Assembly (NCBI GenBank): GCA_965656535.1
Contig: CBFHKX010000001.1
Coordinates: 1 to 64,000 of the forward strand
Direction of reading: 5' to 3'
Origin: Lishizhenia sp965656535
Lineage (GTDB): Bacteria; Bacteroidota; Bacteroidia; Flavobacteriales_D; Crocinitomicaceae
Length of the DNA: 64,000 bases
Position 1 is the first letter of the stretch; the number at the start of each line of letters is the position of its first letter. The notes under the pieces were generated by a model. That model did not search any database. It was not told where the DNA came from and saw only the letters and a list, made by a program, of their open reading frames with translations. Positions 59,922 through 64,000 of the stretch are shown here, piece after piece. The translations under genes and the position numbers were made by a program.

Positions 59922-62333
59922 ATGAAAGTAGAACAATATAATTATGCAGCTTTAGGTAAGTTGGATTTACAGGAGATGATGTTATCTATCTACAAACAAC
60001 CCACAGCCTACCAAATCCCCAAAGAAAACTATTTTAAGAAAGCTTTTGTAGTTGTTGAGGGTGAAACCATTGTTGCAATAGCATGTTGTTTTATTAATCC
60101 CTACATAAACAAAAATGCGCTGTTAATTGGCGGTTATGAAGCCCAAGAAAATGGCAGAGCTGTTCAGTTACTGTTCGAAGAAATTAATGCTTACGCTCTT
60201 AATCTTGGTTTAATAGAGTTAGTTGGACCAATAAACGGATCTACTTGGGATAAACATCGATTTATCTTAACTCAAAAACAAGCTTTTTTAGGAGAAGATA
60301 TTCACCCTACCTACTATCCAGAACAGTGGAAAAAAAACGGCTTTGAAACAGCACAAGCGTATTTGAGTGCAAAGCAAACAGAACCTCAAAAAGAAGAAAA
60401 ATATAAAAGTGCAACTGCCAAATTTAAGGAAAACGGAATTGTATGTAGAAAGATAGATTTAGCCAACCTAGAGAACGAACTCAAAAAAGTTTACCCTTTA
60501 GTTTGTGCTTCTTTTAAACAAAATATTTACTATTCTCCCATATCAGAAGATGCGTTTATTAGTGATCTTATGCAAAAAAAAGCATTATTAGACAACAAGC
60601 TTATTTGGCTAGCTTTTGATGGTGCAACTTGCGTTGGTTTTGTGTTCTGCTACCAAAATTTAATTGATGCCGAGCAAAACGGAATTATAGCCAAGACTTT
60701 GGCCAGACATCCAGATAAAAAGTATGGAGGACTAGGAACCGTTTTATCCGGTCATATTAACGCTTATGTAATAGAAAACAACATAGATTATGTGGTACAC
60801 GCTTTTATGCATAAAAACAATGTTTCTAATAACGTTAGCAAAACCTTTTTAGGCAAAGAAATAAACACTTACGCACTTTTTAAGAAAGAACTAAATGCCA
60901 ATTGTATTAAGCATTTCTATCACAACTTTGAAAAGAAAAAAAAGAACATTGCTTTGCAGCTAGAAGATGAACAGCTCACTTTTGAGGCATTAGATGATTT
61001 GATTCAAAAAAAAGTAAGCTATTTGCAAGAAAAAGGAATAGTTAAAGGAGATAGAGTTGTTATTTTATTAGGAATTAGCAAAGCGCTCTACGTTAATTTA
61101 CTTGCCCTCTTTTTTATTGGCGCAGTGCCTGTGGTTGTAGATAAATGGTCTGGATTTAAACGCATAAAACAATCTATTAAGTTAGCGGATGCCAAAGCTT
61201 ATATAGGTTCAAAAAAGTTAAAATGGTTGGCATTATTTGTAAAAGAGATACGAGCTATACCTAAATATCTTAACCCCACTAAAACTGCAATTAATAAAGC
61301 TCAAATCCCAACCTTCATAAATTCAAATGACCCTGCATTAATTACTTTTACTACCGGCAGCGCAGGCACACCAAAAGGAGCAATTAGAACCCACCAAAAC
61401 TTAAATGCACAGTTTGAAAGGTTGGCTGTTAAATTAAACGCAACAGCCAACGATTTAGTGATTACAAACTTGCCTATTGTGTTGCTGATTAATCTTGGAA
61501 AAGGAGCCTGTACTTACATTCCTAAAATAACCTTAGAAAAGCTGAATACGCTTAAAACCATAGCACTTACAGAAAAATTAGGCAAAATAAAACCCAACAT
61601 CTTAATTGGCTCGCCTTATTTTGCAGAGAAATTGTGTAGTATATTTCCAGAAAATCAATACAAACAAATTGTAATTGGTGGTGGACCCGTATTCCCAGAA
61701 AATGCTCAAAATTTAATAGCGCTGCAACCTAAAACCAATCTAGAGATAGTTTATGGTAGTACAGAGTGTGAACCTGTTTCTAGTTTAAAAGGAAATCTAT
61801 TGTCAAAATCCAACTTAGATCATGGTTTGTTAGTTGGAAAAATTGACGAAAAAACAGACTTAAAAATCGTAGACATTCACACCGCAGAAGAAATTACAGA
61901 AACAAACGAAATAGGAGAAATTATTGTTGCTGGTGAACACGTAGTAGCTAGTTATTTTAGAAATGAAAAAGCTATTGCAGAAAACAAAATTTGGATAAAC
62001 GAGGTGCTTTATCACAAAATGGGAGATGCTGGAAGCTTGGATACAAATGGAAACTTGCAATTACATGGACGCGTAAAATACCTACCACAACAAAACGGTA
62101 AACTTTTTTCTTTACTGGGAGCAGAAAGTAAGCTCAATAAAATGAATGGTATTTTAGAAGCTACGGTAATCTTTAAAAATGGTAAGAATGTGCTTTTCTA
62201 TTCCTCAAACAGAGAAATTGATAAAAAAGAGTTTGAAAACTGTTTACCTTTTGCAATTGGTAACATTAGAGGAGTAAACGCGTTACCTAAAGATAAACGT
62301 CACAATACAAAGATAGATTATGAGAAGTTGTAA
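59922..62333 (+). CDS. fusion of GNAT-like N-acyltransferase and OleC-like AMP-forming ligase
   Basis: 803 residues in two parts. Residues 1 to about 325 resemble YghO-like tandem GNAT acyltransferases (VGPINGSTWDKHRF 101-114, HPTYYPEQWKKNGFE, and a second GNAT repeat with DKKYGGLGTVLSGHI). Residues about 330-803 are an AMP-forming ligase: P-loop TTGSAGTPKG (477-486), YGSTE (611-615), HKMGDAG (698-704) and a terminal RHNTKID (793-799, catalytic Lys797). The RHN-KI ending and overall layout are like OleC of the olefin/beta-lactone pathway. The ligase probably activates a fatty or 3-hydroxy acid; the GNAT part would accept it or acylate a partner molecule. Last gene of the operon; its TAA directly abuts the sufE stop. 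Confidence 0.8.
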   Translation: MKVEQYNYAALGKLDLQEMMLSIYKQPTAYQIPKENYFKKAFVVVEGETIVAIACCFINPYINKNALLIGGYEAQENGRAVQLLFEEINAYALNLGLIELVGPINGSTWDKHRFILTQKQAFLGEDIHPTYYPEQWKKNGFETAQAYLSAKQTEPQKEEKYKSATAKFKENGIVCRKIDLANLENELKKVYPLVCASFKQNIYYSPISEDAFISDLMQKKALLDNKLIWLAFDGATCVGFVFCYQNLIDAEQNGIIAKTLARHPDKKYGGLGTVLSGHINAYVIENNIDYVVHAFMHKNNVSNNVSKTFLGKEINTYALFKKELNANCIKHFYHNFEKKKKNIALQLEDEQLTFEALDDLIQKKVSYLQEKGIVKGDRVVILLGISKALYVNLLALFFIGAVPVVVDKWSGFKRIKQSIKLADAKAYIGSKKLKWLALFVKEIRAIPKYLNPTKTAINKAQIPTFINSNDPALITFTTGSAGTPKGAIRTHQNLNAQFERLAVKLNATANDLVITNLPIVLLINLGKGACTYIPKITLEKLNTLKTIALTEKLGKIKPNILIGSPYFAEKLCSIFPENQYKQIVIGGGPVFPENAQNLIALQPKTNLEIVYGSTECEPVSSLKGNLLSKSNLDHGLLVGKIDEKTDLKIVDIHTAEEITETNEIGEIIVAGEHVVASYFRNEKAIAENKIWINEVLYHKMGDAGSLDTNGNLQLHGRVKYLPQQNGKLFSLLGAESKLNKMNGILEATVIFKNGKNVLFYSSNREIDKKEFENCLPFAIGNIRGVNALPKDKRHNTKIDYEKL

Positions 62334-62744
62334 TTAAACCAACTTCAAAGCATCCATTTTCATTTTCTTTACCATACTTACCAAACCGTTAGCACGTGTT
62401 GGAGAAAGATGTTCTTGCAAGCCTATTTCTTTTATAAAATTGAGTTCTGCCTTGGCTACATCTGTTGGAGTTTCGTTGTCTAAAACACGAATTAACAAAG
62501 CAATTATTCCTTTTGTGATTATAGCATCAGAATCTGCTGTAAAACGCATTTTATCGGCTTCTAATTCAGAGTTTACCCATACTTGAGATTGACAGCCCTT
62601 TATAATTTTATCTTCTGTTTTTAACTCTTCTTTGATAATTGGTAAATCTTTTCCAAGATCAATGATGTACTCATACTTTTCCATCCAATCTTCAAAAATT
62701 GCAAATTCGTTTATGATGTCTGTTTCTTTCTCTGCTATTGTCAT
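62334..62744 (-). CDS. sufE: SufE sulfur acceptor protein
   Basis: 136 residues, the usual SufE length, with the sulfur-accepting Cys51 in KGCQSQVWV and the conserved FEDWMEKYEYIIDLGKDLP opening. It takes persulfide sulfur from SufS and delivers it to SufBCD. It follows sufS on the same strand after 16 bases, so the two are co-transcribed from a promoter outside the window. They are far from sufABCD (about 45 kb). Confidence 0.95.
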   Translation of the reverse strand: MTIAEKETDIINEFAIFEDWMEKYEYIIDLGKDLPIIKEELKTEDKIIKGCQSQVWVNSELEADKMRFTADSDAIITKGIIALLIRVLDNETPTDVAKAELNFIKEIGLQEHLSPTRANGLVSMVKKMKMDALKLV

Positions 62745-62760
62745 ACTACAAAATTAGCGT

Positions 62761-63999
62761 TTATTGTAACATACTTAGTATGCGTTTTAATGCATTTACA
62801 AAGTAATCTATTTCTTCTTTGGTGTTGTAAAACGCAAAGGATGCTCTAATTGTTCCTGGAATTTGATAAAAGCTCATAATTGGCTGTGTACAATGGTGTC
62901 CGGTTCTTACGGCAATACCCATTTTATCTAACAAAGTACCCACATCATAAGGATGCGTACCTTCTACTAAAAACGAAATTACGCTTGCTTTGTGTTCTGC
63001 TTCTCCGTAAAATTTAATATTCGGTATTTTAGCTAGCTCTGCGGTGGCATAATCAAGTAATTCTTTCTCGTGCTTTTCTATCGCATCAAAATCTAAGCTA
63101 TTGAGATATTCAAAAGCTGTTCCTAAACAAATACCACCTGCAATATTTGGCGTACCGGCTTCAAACTTGTGCGGTAACTCATTGTAAGTGGTTTTTTCAA
63201 AACTTACTTCTTTAATCATATCTCCACCACCTTGGTATGGAGGCATTACGTTTAAAATCTCTTCTTTTCCGTAAAGAACACCAACTCCTGTTGGGCCAAA
63301 TAACTTATGACCAGAAAAGGCATAAAAATCACAATCTAGCGCTTGTACATCTACTGTTGTATGTTGGATACTCTGTGCGCCATCAATCAAAACTTTTGCG
63401 CCTACAGCATGGGCTTGTTCAATTATTTCCTCAATGGGGTTTACCGTTCCTAAAGCATTAGAAATATGTGTAACACTTACCAACTTCGTTTTTGAAGAAA
63501 GCAGCTGAGAAAAAGCATCCATATCTAGCTCTCCTTTGTGCGACATTGGAATAACTTTTAAAACCGCCTTTTTTCTCTCGCAAAGCATTTGCCATGGAAC
63601 AATATTTGAGTGATGCTCCATTGCAGAGATAATAATTTCATCTCCCTCTGATAACAATTCTCCAAAAGAAGAAGCTACCAAGTTTATACCATCTGTAGTT
63701 CCTTTGGTAAAAAGAACCTCGTAATTGTGCTTTGCGTTAATGTAGGTTTGAATAATATCTCTGGCTTTTTCATAAGCTGTTGTAGCAACCTGACTCAAAT
63801 GATGTACTCCACGATGAATATTTGAATTATAATCCGAATAATATCTACTTATTGCATCAATTACTACCTGAGGTTTTTGAGAAGTAGCACCATTATCAAA
63901 ATAAACTAATGGTTTACCATGAACAGATGTAGAAAGAATTGGAAAATCCTTTCTTATTTCACTAACATCAAACTGTTTTTTTTGCGCTACTGTTTCCAT
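62761..63999 (-). CDS. sufS: cysteine desulfurase SufS
   Basis: 412 residues, complete; the ATG at 63999 lies one base from the window edge. Group II desulfurase: PLP lysine Lys232 (FSGHKLFGPTGVG), His129 stacking on the cofactor (SAMEHHSNIVPW), and catalytic Cys370 in RTGHHCTQP, giving the persulfide that SufE accepts. The promoter lies beyond the window. sufS and sufE form a two-gene unit on the minus strand. Confidence 0.96.
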   Translation of the reverse strand: METVAQKKQFDVSEIRKDFPILSTSVHGKPLVYFDNGATSQKPQVVIDAISRYYSDYNSNIHRGVHHLSQVATTAYEKARDIIQTYINAKHNYEVLFTKGTTDGINLVASSFGELLSEGDEIIISAMEHHSNIVPWQMLCERKKAVLKVIPMSHKGELDMDAFSQLLSSKTKLVSVTHISNALGTVNPIEEIIEQAHAVGAKVLIDGAQSIQHTTVDVQALDCDFYAFSGHKLFGPTGVGVLYGKEEILNVMPPYQGGGDMIKEVSFEKTTYNELPHKFEAGTPNIAGGICLGTAFEYLNSLDFDAIEKHEKELLDYATAELAKIPNIKFYGEAEHKASVISFLVEGTHPYDVGTLLDKMGIAVRTGHHCTQPIMSFYQIPGTIRASFAFYNTKEEIDYFVNALKRILSMLQ

Positions 64000-64000
64000 A

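Noticed and set aside
53585..62333. Olefin (ole) biosynthesis cluster, suggested by the OleC-like half
   Set aside because: No OleA, OleB or OleD homologue in the window, and the neighbours belong to other families.

Overview
The window is AT-rich bacterial DNA from a member of the Bacteroidota, most likely the order Flavobacteriales. The evidence is the density of type IX secretion (T9SS) signatures: a PorP/SprF N-terminus, two type A and two type B (gliding-motility) sorting domains, and an SprA-like outer-membrane protein. Further support comes from DUF2723, DUF2480 and Bacteroidota-type arginine decarboxylase genes, and from promoters of the Bacteroidota form (TTTG, about 20 bases, then TAnnTTTG). 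I saw no rRNA, CRISPR array, phage or insertion sequence. It reads as a compact chromosomal segment.

Layout. 1-6.5 kb (minus): a cell-envelope cluster with an OmpA/PD40/PKD protein, an unknown secreted protein and a beta-propeller histidine kinase, tightly coupled, followed by a PorP/SprF gene cut by the window edge. 6.8 kb: tRNA-Gln. 7-11.8 kb: a DUF2723 membrane glycosyltransferase plus a polysaccharide deacetylase. 11.8-13.1 kb: DUF2480, a lipoprotein and a DUF59 Fe-S protein. 13.4-17.6 kb: sufA-B-C-D with a promoter, a candidate operator and a terminator. 17.7-23.9 kb: T9SS cargo and two envelope proteins. 24-27.8 kb: methionine-salvage aminotransferase and omega-amidase, YqaA-type membrane protein, secreted alpha/beta hydrolase. 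27.8-34.5 kb: SprA-like protein, TSUP transporter, secreted serine protease, redoxin. 34.7-40.9 kb: uridine-kinase-like protein, NtrY-like kinase, cation/proton antiporter with a calcium-loop tail, lipoprotein. 40.9-49.5 kb: quinone oxidoreductase, TlpA-type T9SS protein, leuS, a second type B cargo, an SDR protein and a GNAT enzyme. 49.5-53.5 kb: ctaA, a second TSUP transporter, arginine decarboxylase and two small genes.

53.6-62.3 kb holds the most unusual segment, a six-gene operon: class I-type HMG-CoA reductase, UbiA-like prenyltransferase, a dikinase resembling PEP synthase but lacking the PEP-binding barrel, a BtaA-like (DUF3419) aminocarboxypropyl transferase, a SEC59/DGK1/VTE5-type lipid-alcohol kinase, and a GNAT::OleC-like AMP-ligase fusion. 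Together they look like a pathway for an isoprenoid-derived or amino-acid-headed lipid that I cannot match to a described product. The window ends with sufE and sufS, about 45 kb from the rest of suf and on the other strand.

Other points of note: five genes whose start codon lies exactly four bases after a -7 promoter element, suggesting leaderless mRNAs; a GC-rich palindromic element inserted in frame in leuS, with a probable relative between sufB and sufC; and convergent genes that share stop-codon bases with no terminator between them.
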